From positions 9,345,619-9,409,618 of the forward strand of contig NC_052026.1 in NCBI RefSeq assembly GCF_015832195.1: a DNA stretch of 64,000 bases. Reading direction: 5' to 3'. How positions within the stretch are numbered: position 1 is the first letter of the stretch; every line of letters starts with the position of its first letter. The translations under genes were made by a program, and so were the position numbers. The notes below the pieces were generated by a model. It had not been told where the DNA came from, made no database searches, and saw nothing but the letters and a program-made list of their open reading frames with translations. The DNA is from Motacilla alba alba. Taxonomy: Eukaryota; Chordata; Aves; Passeriformes; Motacillidae. Shown here one piece after another: positions 37,641 to 48,300 of this stretch.

Positions 37641-39399
37641 CCTAGACCTCAGAAATCACAGACATAAAAAGACAGGTTTACACTGGTATAAGATGAGAAA
37701 AATCCAGAATTTTAAATAAGTCATTTCTATATGTTGAGATGTGTAATTTATATGAGCCTTAGTTGTAGATTTGAACAGACAGTAGGAAAGCATGCTGAAA
37801 TGAAAGGTCTGGATCATTCAGACCCACTGAAATGGACAACACAAGTTTCAAGGAATCTCTGGGATCTTTTAGTCAGTGTATTCATTTAGAGACAAAGCAG
37901 GAAGGCCAGTGTTGTACCATATCACAGCAGGCAAATTGCTCTAAAAGGTATATTTTGGGTTATTATCCTGTTTTGAATGTGTTGAAGATGTAATGATATC
38001 AAAATATATCTTCAAGCTTCATTGAAATCTTAGAATGCTATGTAAAAAAAAAGGCAGACTCAATAAAAATGATGACATAGGCGTATATATATTTAAGCCA
38101 TGTAACTAGCTGGGAAGACAAAACTTATCCAGACTTAAATGTTCTCCTGACTTTAAGGGGAAAGTTTTGGTGGCTAAGCTCAAATATGAACACCTGTTTC
38201 TAAACACAGAGCTGACTATTTCTGCCTTTTGCCTAATGTAAACATTACACTATGTACTAACTGTAGCAGAAATAAAAGTGTATGTATTTTTGACTTGTAA
38301 ACAGAAATGACATTTATAGCTCTTTAAAGACATAAGCTATGTAAAACTATGAAAATTTTTAACCGAAAACTGTTTTTTTAGGGAATAAAGTAAATAATAA
38401 CAGAGAAGAGGTCATCATAACAGGTGTGCGCTAAAGCCAAGTGAAATCAAAAGGCAGTTTCACAGTGTTCAAAGAACTGGGTATTTCAAATCCTAAACTT
38501 AAGTATCAGTAGCAATTCCCTGTCATCTGCCTTAGCCTGAGTTCTTCACAGGGGTAAGGAAAATACAATTAATCACATTTACTTTGTTAATTTCCATGCA
38601 TTTTATTGACTTTTTTGCTCAAATCCTATGATCTATCCTGTAAGGAAATATTGCAAATATGAGTTGTGCCTGGAAGTCACTGAAGAATACATGAGAAAGG
38701 CCCATAAAATCTGATTCTACAAAGGCTCAGCCCCAAGTTACAGTCAACAGGCTTGGAGACCTCACCAGGAACTGCAAATGGGAGGAAGACATTTTTATGA
38801 CCAAATTGTACAGAAATATTGTGATTCTCAAGGTCAGTGTGATTACTCCAGAACTTCAGCGAGGCACACAGTCTTAGCTGTCTGTGGGATCAGGATCTGA
38901 TATTGCCACTGGCATTTTCTCCGGAAATTTACACTGCTATGGGTCCCCTGAAATAATTATTCAGAATATGCACTTTAAAAATAAAATTCAATTTGCTAAC
39001 AAATTTCAGGGGCCTGTTAGATACTCTCCTAAAGTTTCTGTCTTCAAAGAAGAGAACAAGAAAGTTCAAAGATTACAAAGAAAGGAAACAAGTTACATTT
39101 CAAAGTACCTGTGAACGAAATTTGAAGCTTGTTGTTTTTAAGTTTTTCTTGTCATCATTCATTAACTCATTTGCTCGTTCAAATCCTCAAGAGAGTAAAG
39201 CTCAAATCCTGACAAAGTCACTACACCAAACATTATTTTAAATTTTGCATGTGCTGCTCAAAGCCTTGTGCTCAGAGCTACAGGAATATGTCTAATCTCA
39301 GAGTCAAACACGGTGCAGCTCCTACCTTGACTGGGAACTGTTAGTAATACGAGCAAAAGACATTGCACTGCTGGTGCCAAAGCTTTGAACAAAATTACT
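37641..39399. other. No gene recognised
   Basis: AT-rich unique DNA, with a gcgtatatatattt stretch near 38082. Overlapping frames at 38884-39114 and 39-kb positions on the plus strand have no recognisable domain. Confidence 0.6.
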
Positions 39400-39610
39400 T
39401 CCTTTAACACACCACCACCTTAATTATGTGCTGGGGAACATAAAGCAGGTCAGACAATTTGTACTGGGACGTCATAATTCCATCAGTATAATGCTGACAT
39501 TGCTAAAGATTTATGAACGGAATGTCGCAATTATTTTTTTAGTAAACATATCAAGTTTCACTAATGGGGGGGCTGGAAGTCCTAATTAGCTTTTGTTTTG
39601 GGTGGGTTCT
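39400..39610. promoter_or_regulatory. Candidate enhancer-like element
   Basis: Contains CTTAATTATG, a CRE-like GACGTCA (39469-39475), CATAATTCC, a CpG-bearing gaacggaatgtcgcaatta, a forkhead-like GTAAACA (39542-39548) and a palindromic CTAATTAG homeodomain site (39582-39589). CpGs kept inside AT-rich unique sequence again suggest constraint. No open frame. Confidence 0.35.
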
Positions 39611-40209
39611 TTTGCAGTGTATCATATAAGATGTGGGGAGCAGAGGGTGGAAGGGCAGGATCTGTGACAAAAACAAGCACACACAATTTATGTATGGCCT
39701 GTAATTCAAGCAGATGTTCGTATACAGGGGCTGCAGGGATTAAAACCTTTCTGCCCATAATTCTATTTGCTAACTACCTTCTTTCTGCACAAGCCTTCCA
39801 GCCTATGACAGAATTTTGCTAAGCCACATCTCTTTAAAGGTGAAAAGGAACAGCAGACAAAAAATCTTAAAAATTTTTGTTGCTAAGTCTCGGGGTTTGG
39901 CAGTTTGACTGGTTTTGAGCAGTCGGACTGGCTTTAACCAGATGGGTGATTCCACTGGAATTATTATAACTGCATCCAACAACAATGACCTTGGTTGGCA
40001 GAGTTTCCTTTGGATATCCATTCAAACCAGCACTTGACTACTGTTGGCACACACTCACCGGTACTGCAGAAAGAAATTATACTCATACTAAATCTGAATA
40101 ATTGATATTTAAATCATATCCAGACATCCTCCCTTAGTGACCATGCTCAAAGATTTGTCAAGATAAATAGACAGCTCTAGAGAGAAAAAGGTAAAACCAG
40201 TTAACTGGT
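39611..40209. other. No gene recognised
   Basis: Unique sequence. A doublet tttgactggttttgagcag / cggactggctttaacca lies near 39903-39940. Short frames on both strands are not gene-like. Confidence 0.55.
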
Positions 40210-40260
40210 CAGTATTGTAATTCTGTAATACGCCAATATCACAATATGTTGGCAATACTG
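40210..40260. repeat. Nested imperfect inverted repeat
   Basis: The left arm is CAGTATTG (40210-40217) plus GCCAATAT (40232-40239). The right arm is ATATGTTGGCAATACTG (40244-40260). Both parts pair in order, with about 14 unpaired bases on the left arm. It could form a small cruciform; the bulge makes a microRNA precursor unlikely. Confidence 0.6.
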
Positions 40261-41261
40261 CAAGTTGGGGGCAGAACATTCCAAAATTAATGGTTTAACA
40301 CTTGCCTGATGGACACATTGCCTCCAGAATAAAAGAGCTGGTGGAAACATTGAGGAATTCTGAAACTTTCCCTGACAATTATTTACCTGTATCTAAAGAA
40401 AACAGCTGCCCAAGCCCATTTTCTCAGACACGTCAGTGCAATTCCATCCTGACACCACTGTGGTGACTCAGCATTTGCACCAAGCAATATCCAAGTATAT
40501 CTTCAGGAAAAATCTTTTCTGTCACCACTTGTAGGCACATCCAGGACTTTCTACAAAGAAAATATATGAGGATAATTTTTGTAGCAAGTAACTGTTCAGG
40601 AGCAGATCTGTCTTCCTGCTCCTTCTTGAAAACCTGTCTGGTTGATCTCTATCTGGGCTTAAAACCACAACACAAGTATGGAAGGAGAAACAACCATGAA
40701 CTTATTCTTCTTATGCCTCGTTATTCTTCACAAATGTAAAGATTGTAATGGTTTCTTAATGCTTTTAAATAAAGCTCTATCTATGTGGAGACAGGCAAAA
40801 AGGAAGAGATTTCAGTACATGATCTGGAGCTGGAACTGAATTTTCACAGTCCTCTCTGTCACATTGTTAACTAGCTTAATACATTAAAAAATGAGAAAAG
40901 ATTATTCAAAACTTATATTTTATTTTATAAAATAGCTGGTGTAAATTGTGGTTTTGGTGGGTTTCATTAAAAATCTAAATTCTGCCCTGCCACCCTCTGC
41001 AAATAACTTAAAACATTTAAAATACATAATTTCTAGACATCTTTACCTATATTTACGTATAACAGACTGACACAATCTAGTTCAGGAATATTTTGTATAA
41101 TCATCTTTTACAGTCTTACTGCTTCATGAAAAGGCTGTTGATTCACAAATGCTATGGATCCTTAGCAGGATGCACCTCAGTGCATTTCACCGTTTCTCAA
41201 ACTATCTTTGAAATAAAGCACATAAGTCTAGAACATGATCCTATAAATGTGACAGCTAAAC
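40261..41261. other. No gene recognised
   Basis: Unique AT-rich DNA; the 66-codon frame at 41093-41293 runs into the CR1 and is not a gene. Confidence 0.6.
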
Positions 41262-41385
41262 ATAGAATCCTTAAGGCTGTAAAAGACCTATAAGATCATT
41301 GAGTCCAGTTGTAGAGCCAGCACCATGTTCAACATTAAACTATGTTCCCAAGTGCCACATCCACACACCTTTTGAGCTCTGTAAA
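41262..41385 (-). mobile_element. CR1 LINE 3' end fragment
   Basis: The plus strand reads catagaatccttaaggctgtaaaagacctataagatcattgagtcca, then ctatgttcccaagtgccacatccacacacctttt. This matches the reverse complement of the CR1 3' UTR, starting at the complement of its terminal octamer. It is diverged and 5'-truncated at about 41385. Confidence 0.9.
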
Positions 41386-44009
41386 GTGGTAGGATAAATT
41401 TCTAATCTCAGAATAAAGATAAACATTAAATCTTTATAAAGAGATTTGCTTTCAATTATTCTCATATTAGAGTGCTTCCAAAGAAATCTGGATAGCATCC
41501 AAATAGTTTGGGATCACTTATTTTCTTTGAAAAGGCTTTTAATATGATGTTGATTGTAGACACTCCCATCTTCTTGTGCTTCAAATATGTGACAGCAATG
41601 AAACCTTTTCTTTAGTGCCAGCCAGCTGCAGCACCTGCTCTTGTGTTCACTTTTCATATTTCACTCGAGATTTGAAGCTTTGTATAACAGGGCATGTTAA
41701 CTAATTGTAGTCTTCTTATTTAAGCTTTCGTCTTCATGACACTGAATATAAAATGGAGAATGTTACTGAATCCCCTGCTCAGGAGTATCAGTGTGAGTAC
41801 TGCACATACAGGAGGGCTTTTGTCCCATATCACTCTGGAACTGCCTTAGAGATTTTGCATACAAAGGATGGAAAAATCCCAACAAAACAAAAAGACAAAT
41901 CATACTTATTTGTCACTGGGTAATATCACACATATTAATTCACTAATTTTTTTTTCCAGCATGTCCAAAACAACTGATCCTTGGAAGTTGTGTTTAGTCA
42001 AAAAAAGTAGCATCATCAGGACCTGGCAGTGGAAGCTTCTGAGAATAAGACAGATGTTCAGAGATCACCATTCAGATGTGAGATGTTCTTCGGTGACAAG
42101 TGGTGCCACAGTAAAACCCTGGTTAGGAACTTTCTTCATGATCTCAAGGGAGAAAACAATCCTCAGAGTGATTTTAAAATGAAACAATGTAGTCAGAATA
42201 CTTTTTATCTTATTCATGTTTCTAGTTTTTTCTAATCTTTGCATGCTTTTGCATCAGATATTAGAAGATTTTTTTGTGTGTGTAAAAGCTACACCTAAAA
42301 TTACTTTAAGGTGAAGCTACAAGCCCATTTTTGGTAATATAAGGCAGAAATTGCTTCTTTATTCACTTGCAATTTTAAATGTGCACTGAATCCAGTTGTG
42401 CCTACACAAAGCATTAGAAAATCTCATAGGTGGCATTTTTGTAACATTTTCATAATTGTTTCAAAATTATTTTTAAGCCCTTGCTTTACAAATCCACACA
42501 TCTTCAGTGAAAGAAAATGAGTGGGAGAAACATATTTCTTCCTTTTTATATCATAGACTAATACTTTCCTCACACCACTTTTAAACACTTCATTGGTGAA
42601 GAGCATATCATGAGAGATTAAAACATAGGAAAAAGACACAAACTGTCATGTTGGAAGAGGGAACAGATGGTGACATGCCAACATTACTGGTAGGAACAAG
42701 AAATTCAGAAGTGTAAGAGGAAGCAACAATGCAGGGCACAGGAACAGCACCAAATGAAACTTTTCTTCTGTGCGGCTTTAAAGACTATTACTTGCCTGGA
42801 TCAAGGACTTGTGCCACCAGTGGCCTTGATAAGAAACATATGGATGCATTTTACAATGGTGTGAGGATGGGATTCTGGTATTATTAGATCAGTAGGCAGC
42901 ACTCCCCCAGGCAGTGGGCATATTGTGAGCATAATGGTATTAATTCTACTTCATTTGCCACAGCTTAGTTGTTTCCTTCGCATCAAAATCCTCATAATGA
43001 AAGGAGAGAGGTCAGAAAGTTTTCCAGTGTACTGAAGGTCCACTGTAAGCCATTCAGATGCAGATTCTTAAATCACTGTTACAAAGGAGAAGTAATTAAA
43101 AAACAACTGGCAATACAATGGCTTGCGAATATTTGTGCAATTGAAGGATTGCTCATGAGTGGAAGGTTGAATGGGAAGAATCCAATCACATACATGGAGC
43201 ATGAAGGATTGGTTTGGTGACAAAATCAAATCTCATTCTAAAAATCACATATGTAAAAAACAGATATTTCACCAATTTATAGTTGATACACAAAGGGATT
43301 CTGAACTTTCTTCAACCTTTCCCATTCCCAGATACATCTTTTTCTTAACTGAAAGGATTTTTACACTCAAAAAAATCTATAATGCCTGCTGTGTACAGAG
43401 TTTGCAAAGATTTCTAATGAGCACAAACTCTTAAAACACCTCTTCTTTTTTTAGATAAACATATTTGATCTTTCCAGTCATTATCATTTTAACTTGCAAA
43501 GTGACATTATGCCAAAAAGAAGGAATTCATAAATTAGTTCCAATTTAGAAAGTTTTCTTGTCATTGTATAAATGACAGATCTTTAAAAAGACGACTTAAA
43601 ATGAAATGCAATAAAAAAAAAATTCACTTTTGTGTCAGGTTTTTCTTTTCTCTCTCTTTTTTTTTAAGACTGAAAGAATAAAACAATGTGCTATCAAAAA
43701 AGAAATGAGTGGTACAAAAAAATCACAAATGTGCGTGGACAGGAACCTCATTTAAATTCTCAGATTGTTTAGGAAAGTTAAATTTAGTTGGGACAGTAAC
43801 AAAATAAAATGTGAGCAGAAAACACTTTGCAAAGTTAAATCCACTTTTCAGCAGAAATTAATAAAGCAGGATTCACATCCAGCTTCTTATTTCAAACGCT
43901 GCTGGTGGCTGGAGCTATTGATGTTTGGGATCAAACCTACTCTCCTGAAGTCAACTAGAAGTTTGCTAATTATGTTACTGAGCCAACGTCACACCTATGC
44001 ATTTTGTTT
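41386..44009. other. No gene recognised
   Basis: AT-rich unique DNA. Frames of 104 codons (41868-42182, +), 83-87 codons (42969-43434, +) and 85 codons (43765-44022, +) show no domain and mutually overlap in places. Small A- and T-runs near 43610 and 43660. No repeat family recognised. Confidence 0.55.
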
Positions 44010-44180
44010 TTATTCTCTTTAGGGACGGCAAAATTTAGATGCAGAGCTGGGTTTGGCTTTCAAATAGCTTTAATGATTGGGAGCATTTGACATTTGACTT
44101 GAATTCTTTGAGCAGAGTGTATTATGTAATGAGTTGATGATATGTGCAGAAAAAGATCATGAGCACAAGTGATGCCAAGG
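44010..44180. promoter_or_regulatory. Candidate conserved non-coding element
   Basis: Unique stretch with GCTTTAATGATTGGGAGC (contains TAAT and an inverted CCAAT), a symmetric catttgacatttgactt pair, and TGTATTATGTAATGAGTTGATGATATG. Motif-dense and AT-rich, with no open frame of interest. Inference only. Confidence 0.25.
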
Positions 44181-46050
44181 TGACAAACAGACCAGAAGCT
44201 AATGGAAGACTTCCCCCAGTGAAGGGGAGAAAACAAATTTAGAGTTGTGTGTGAAGATTTTCTACACTAGGAAAGGAAAGCATTCAAGTGAGACACCACT
44301 CCAGGCAGTGACCACAGAAAACTCCTGGGGCTCCTGGAAGCAATTCTTCAGGGATTCATTACTTTAGCTTGTTCTCAGCCTAAAATGGGATTTATCAGGG
44401 GTCTCACATGCCTGTTCTGGACTAATGGCTAGCAAATTCATCAAAATACTTATCAATGTACTGCAATGGAGCAACAACCACACAACCATTCACCTATAGG
44501 AAATAATTTCCTGACATCATCTTGTTTCCTGCTAACTGTCCAGAGTTACACACAATCACACAATTCTTTCACTCTAAGATCTACCTGGCATCATAACATT
44601 TACTTCCCTGTTTAGTAAGTACATGTTTAGTTCTGTAGTACTGGGATTTTACTACCCTGCTCATTCATTTCTAGGTGCCTTTTCTGAAAGTGTAATAACT
44701 TCCAAACAAATTAAAATTACATCAATGAGAGCTCTGTTTAACACCTCAGGTTTGAGTACTCAGTTCTTAGTGAGATTCTATTACTATTTTTAGCTTCAAG
44801 TTTTAGGCAAAAGAATTTTAGATAGGTGATAGCTACTTTTCCTCACTCAAGAAATCACAGTACTGTCTTATATTGCCTGCATCACCACACTCTGTGAAAG
44901 GCAAATAAATTAATTTCTGAGGCATTTTCACCTTTCAGCTCTGTAGAAGCTTCAGCTGAAAAGCAAGTCTTTAGGCAGCTTAATGATAGCAATGTGCAGG
45001 TTAAAAAGTACATCTGTCAGAAGCCAGTAGATATCAAAACACAATAAAATACTCTGGTGTTTGTCTCACAAATAGGAACATAGAGCTAAGAGAAAACCAT
45101 TTGATGTGCGGACTACCGCCCTTATGCTGGCCATTTTAACAGAATCTATCTAAAACAATGATTGCAGGACACAACTTACAAAGCTTCTTCCCTAGTGGGG
45201 CAGAATTTATTTTTCAATACCTTTTTTTTTGGTAAGAGAAAGTTGAACATACAAATTTTCTGGATGTAGTGCCAAACTGCACTTCAGACAGTCAGGAATG
45301 AATTTTTAATTCCTGAGGTACATTTCTCCTGAGTGGTTCTTGGCTACAAGCAGGTTCCCTGGTTAGTTTGACCAAATGCAGAGGATCATGGCAGCCATGG
45401 CCTGGAAGCACACATTCCCCTTTCAGCATTGCATGTGCAAGGGAAGAGCAGCAGCACTGGCCATGAATGCCATGGCACTATGGGATCAGCTTCCAGTAAG
45501 AGTCAATTGAATTATTTCAACATTAACAACTGCCAAAGTATAAAGAGTTCAAAGCCTTCCATGGGTGTAACTTCATTCTTCCATAGGAATACATGCAGAG
45601 TATGTCTGACATCTCAAGCAACCAACCTTATTTTGGGGGGGAAATTTGGATCTGAGCCTATCCAGTACAATTTCAAGATGCTGTAACTGCAGCTGATAGA
45701 AAGTTCAACATGATTAGAATCATCACTATCCCCACATGCAAACTTTTCTGGTTTTCATTTTTACTTTTGTAGTAGACCTCCTTTTACTACTTTAATGCCT
45801 ACATTTAAAGCAGAAAGTGAAATGATATTTAGGATAATGTTTTAGTGTCTGTTTCACAATGGTTTTTATTGAAGCTGTAAAGCACTTGCATGCATAGAGA
45901 AAAGAAGATGCATTTTAGAAATAAAACTATTCAGTAACATTATCTTGCCATGGTTCATTCCCACTGGGATAGAAGAACCATTTGAAAAGCATAACTGAAT
46001 TCAGTTGAAATATAATAAATTTTTTATCTCCATCTTACCCACCTTTTCAG
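44181..46050. other. No gene recognised
   Basis: Unique AT-rich DNA; a seven-G run near 45635. The 85-codon frame at 45429-45686 has no recognisable content. Confidence 0.6.
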
Positions 46051-46171
46051 CACTGCATGCTGATCAAGAAAGTAATGAAACCATGAGTGTTTATGTTTAG
46101 AAGCTTTTCTCTCATCATATGTTGTACAATACCTCCATATTTTCTTCCTACTACGTAAAATAGAGAATAAG
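46051..46171 (+). other. Possible non-coding exon (acceptor-donor pair)
   Basis: A pyrimidine-rich acceptor, tttttatctccatcttaccc followed by accttttcag (ends 46050), lies 121 bp upstream of a good donor AATAAG|GTGAGTATA (46171/46172). All three plus-strand frames between them contain stops, so it could only be a non-coding or terminal exon. Such pairs also arise by chance in large introns, so the call is weak. Confidence 0.13.
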
Positions 46172-46862
46172 GTGAGTATAAGAGCTTCCTGCTAGAAAGG
46201 AGAATGAACATATATGTTTCCATATCTAATTACCAATATACAGTCCACCAGCAGCAATCAATGTCACAAATGGATGAAGATATGAGGAGAAATGAAAATA
46301 TGCCTTTGCATATCATGGCAAGAACAAATGGTCTCCAGGTAACAGAATGAAATGGCTGCTTATATCCAGCAGAAAATCACAGAAATACACATCCAAAGCA
46401 AAATTTACAGAGACAACTTCATCATAATTTTTCTGGGGGCCAAATCCTAGGTACTGTATATGTCTTCTTTTGGGAATGCATACACTGACATGGAACCTTA
46501 GAGATATGCCCATTAATTAACTTGAAAAGACTGTTTATTGATTCTTTCCAAAGAAGATAGAAACTGTCCTATTTAATGGCTAAATACAGCTACAATAAAT
46601 TCAATAAAAACATAAATACATTATTATGAATAAAATTTACCAAATAGTTAACTGAGAGTTAAATAAGCAGGTATTTTGAAATGCAGGCCCCATATCCATT
46701 TTGTGAACTACTGGATCTATGAGTGAGCTGCAGACTCACTCATCAGCGACTCTGATCACTGATGATCAAAGATGCCTTTTGAAGTATATTGGTTCTTCTA
46801 TCACCCTTATGAACGCTGCCTCATATAGAAAAGTAATATTAAAACCCGGGTACACAGTAGGG
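46172..46862. other. No gene recognised
   Basis: AT-rich unique DNA leading into the ancient LINE/MIR-like tail at 46863. The 66-codon minus frame at 46313-46513 is unremarkable. Confidence 0.55.
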
Positions 46863-46960
46863 AAGCACCATTTCTGCTTTGCAGATGGCCAGCTGAGACA
46901 TGAAGAAATTAAGCGATTTTTCCAATGTCAAACAAGAAACCTGCATCAGAATGGAGAAAA
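46863..46960 (+). mobile_element. Ancient L2/MIR-type tail
   Basis: The sequence ccatttctgctttgcagatg then gccagctgagacatgaagaaattaagcgatttttccaatgtcaaacaagaaacctgcatcagaatgg follows, word by word, the L2/MIR 3' tail known from amniotes: 'ccattttacagatgaggaaactgaggca..aagtgacttgcccaaggtcaca..aagtggcaga'. It is strongly diverged, as expected of a repeat predating birds. Which of L2 or MIR cannot be decided by eye. Confidence 0.55.
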
Positions 46961-47186
46961 TCTAGGCCTTCTGAGTCTTGGCTGATTTCCTGAACAATCA
47001 AACTATTCTTCTGTTCTGGCATGAATAAACCTCTGGTTGCAGATTGGATTGGTGAAAGCATCAGTTCATCATGGGATGAAAAACAAAAAAGAGAAGAACT
47101 ATCTGACACAGTACAATATAATCTGTACAGCAGTTTTCTTCTCTGAAATTATACCCCGAAATCTCAAAGTTAAATAACACAGTAAT

Positions 47187-47220
47187 TAAAAAAAAAGAAA
47201 AAAGAAAGGCAAAAGAAAAA
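47187..47220. repeat. A-rich low-complexity tract
   Basis: A/G tract (aaaaaaaaagaaaaaagaaaggcaaaagaaaaa). Simple purine-rich low complexity. Confidence 0.85.
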
Positions 47221-47271
47221 TTAAGTATCTTAGACAAAGAGAAAAAGATGTTTCAACTGAGGCATGAAAAT

Positions 47272-47355
47272 AAATGTAGATAATAATTACCACTTATGCA
47301 ATGCTTTTTATCTTCAAAATGCTGTATAAATATTACTCTAAAAATCCTCACAACA
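47272..47355 (+). mobile_element. Ancient L2/MIR-type central-3' segment
   Basis: The stretch taataattaccacttatgcaatgctttttatcttcaaaatgctgtataaatattactc then aaaaatcctcacaacacctcaggaggtggg matches the part of L2/MIR elements that normally precedes the tail at 46863: 'taataat..cttactatgtgcc..gctttataa..aatcctcacaacaaccctgtgaggtagg'. The two segments are therefore on the same strand but in inverted order along the chromosome, so they are probably two separate insertions. Confidence 0.5.
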
Positions 47356-47929
47356 CCTCAGGAGGTGGGAAAATATTAAGCATAATGTAATAAGTTATAT
47401 CCTCATATGATTTAAACCAACTTTCGTTCTAGAAAACCAAGCTAAAAAGAAGGTTGGGAGGCTAAAAGAGTTTGTTTAAAGCACCTGAGCTGGCCACATT
47501 CTTCAGAAAAACCTCCACTACCACCTAAGAGGACTGTGGTTCTCATAGGCATACATGAGTCAGCTTTAATTAATCCAGTTCAGACTCAGCACAGGCTCAG
47601 CAGCCAGGGTTCAGCAAGACTCCACAGCCCAGCCCAGACTCCAGGCAAATCCTGCAGGATAGTTAGCCTGGACTGCCGGCAGTGGGATGGGGTCACTCAC
47701 AGGATATGAGCTGGTTCATTAAAAACTGACTACCTTGCACAAGAGGCCATCCTACAGGCACACCAAGGCTGGGGCTGTGGAGCTGAAGTTTTCTCCTTTG
47801 GCTCAAAGCAGGCACAGACAGAGGCTGTTTCACACAGGATGGAGCTGCAGTGGAGATGGAGCTTTTCCACCTGCAGAGCCTGCCAAAATAATGTAAAAGG
47901 GCAAAAGGGAAGGTGGTAAGTCTAATCAA
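47356..47929. other. No gene recognised
   Basis: Unique sequence with a GC-richer patch at 47575-47690 rich in cagcac/ccag words. The 80-codon minus frame at 47693-47935 has no domain. Confidence 0.55.
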
Positions 47930-48170
47930 AGACAATGTTTTGAGCTGAATAAAACACTTAACTGCATGGAAAATTCCATTAGGTTGATTAGATACTCGCC
48001 TTAGGGCCCTCTTAAAACACCTGTTAAAAAAAAAAAAGATAGCTATTGCAACGCGGCTTAAAAATATTGGAAAAGCAGGAAATGGAGCTTATTAGAGCTC
48101 AAATTAGATCCAAGATTTATGTGAAGAACATTTGGCCTCTTTAAAAGGCCTTCTTAATCCCTAGATGGTT
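47930..48170. promoter_or_regulatory. Candidate conserved non-coding element
   Basis: Unique block with aattccattaggttgattag, an atagctattgcaacgcggctta stretch that keeps two CpGs, ttattagagctcaaattaga, and an inverted repeat GGCCTCTTTAAAAGGCC (48134-48150). Low-CpG flanks make the retained CpGs notable. An 11-12-base poly(A) interrupts it near 48026. The regulatory reading is inference. Confidence 0.28.
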
Positions 48171-48180
48171 TTTATTGTTT

Positions 48181-48290
48181 CTATTATTATTATTTATTTA
48201 TACAGTGCCATAGGTATATACAGCACTTTACAGACAAATAAAAGAAAACATGGGTCCTCCCCCAGAGAGTTTACAGTACCTGATCCAGCA
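48181..48290 (+). mobile_element. Possible ancient CR1/L3-like 3' segment
   Basis: Begins with an (ATT)n-like stretch (tattattattatttatttat) and continues cagtgccataggtatataca then gcactttacagacaaataaaag..gggtcctcccccagagagtttacagtac. This resembles a widespread old amniote repeat type whose copies read '..aggcactgtacaaaca..agtccctgccccaaagagcttacaatct'. The match is by recollection of that pattern, and the family name is uncertain. Confidence 0.42.
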
Positions 48291-48300
48291 AAGAGTTACA

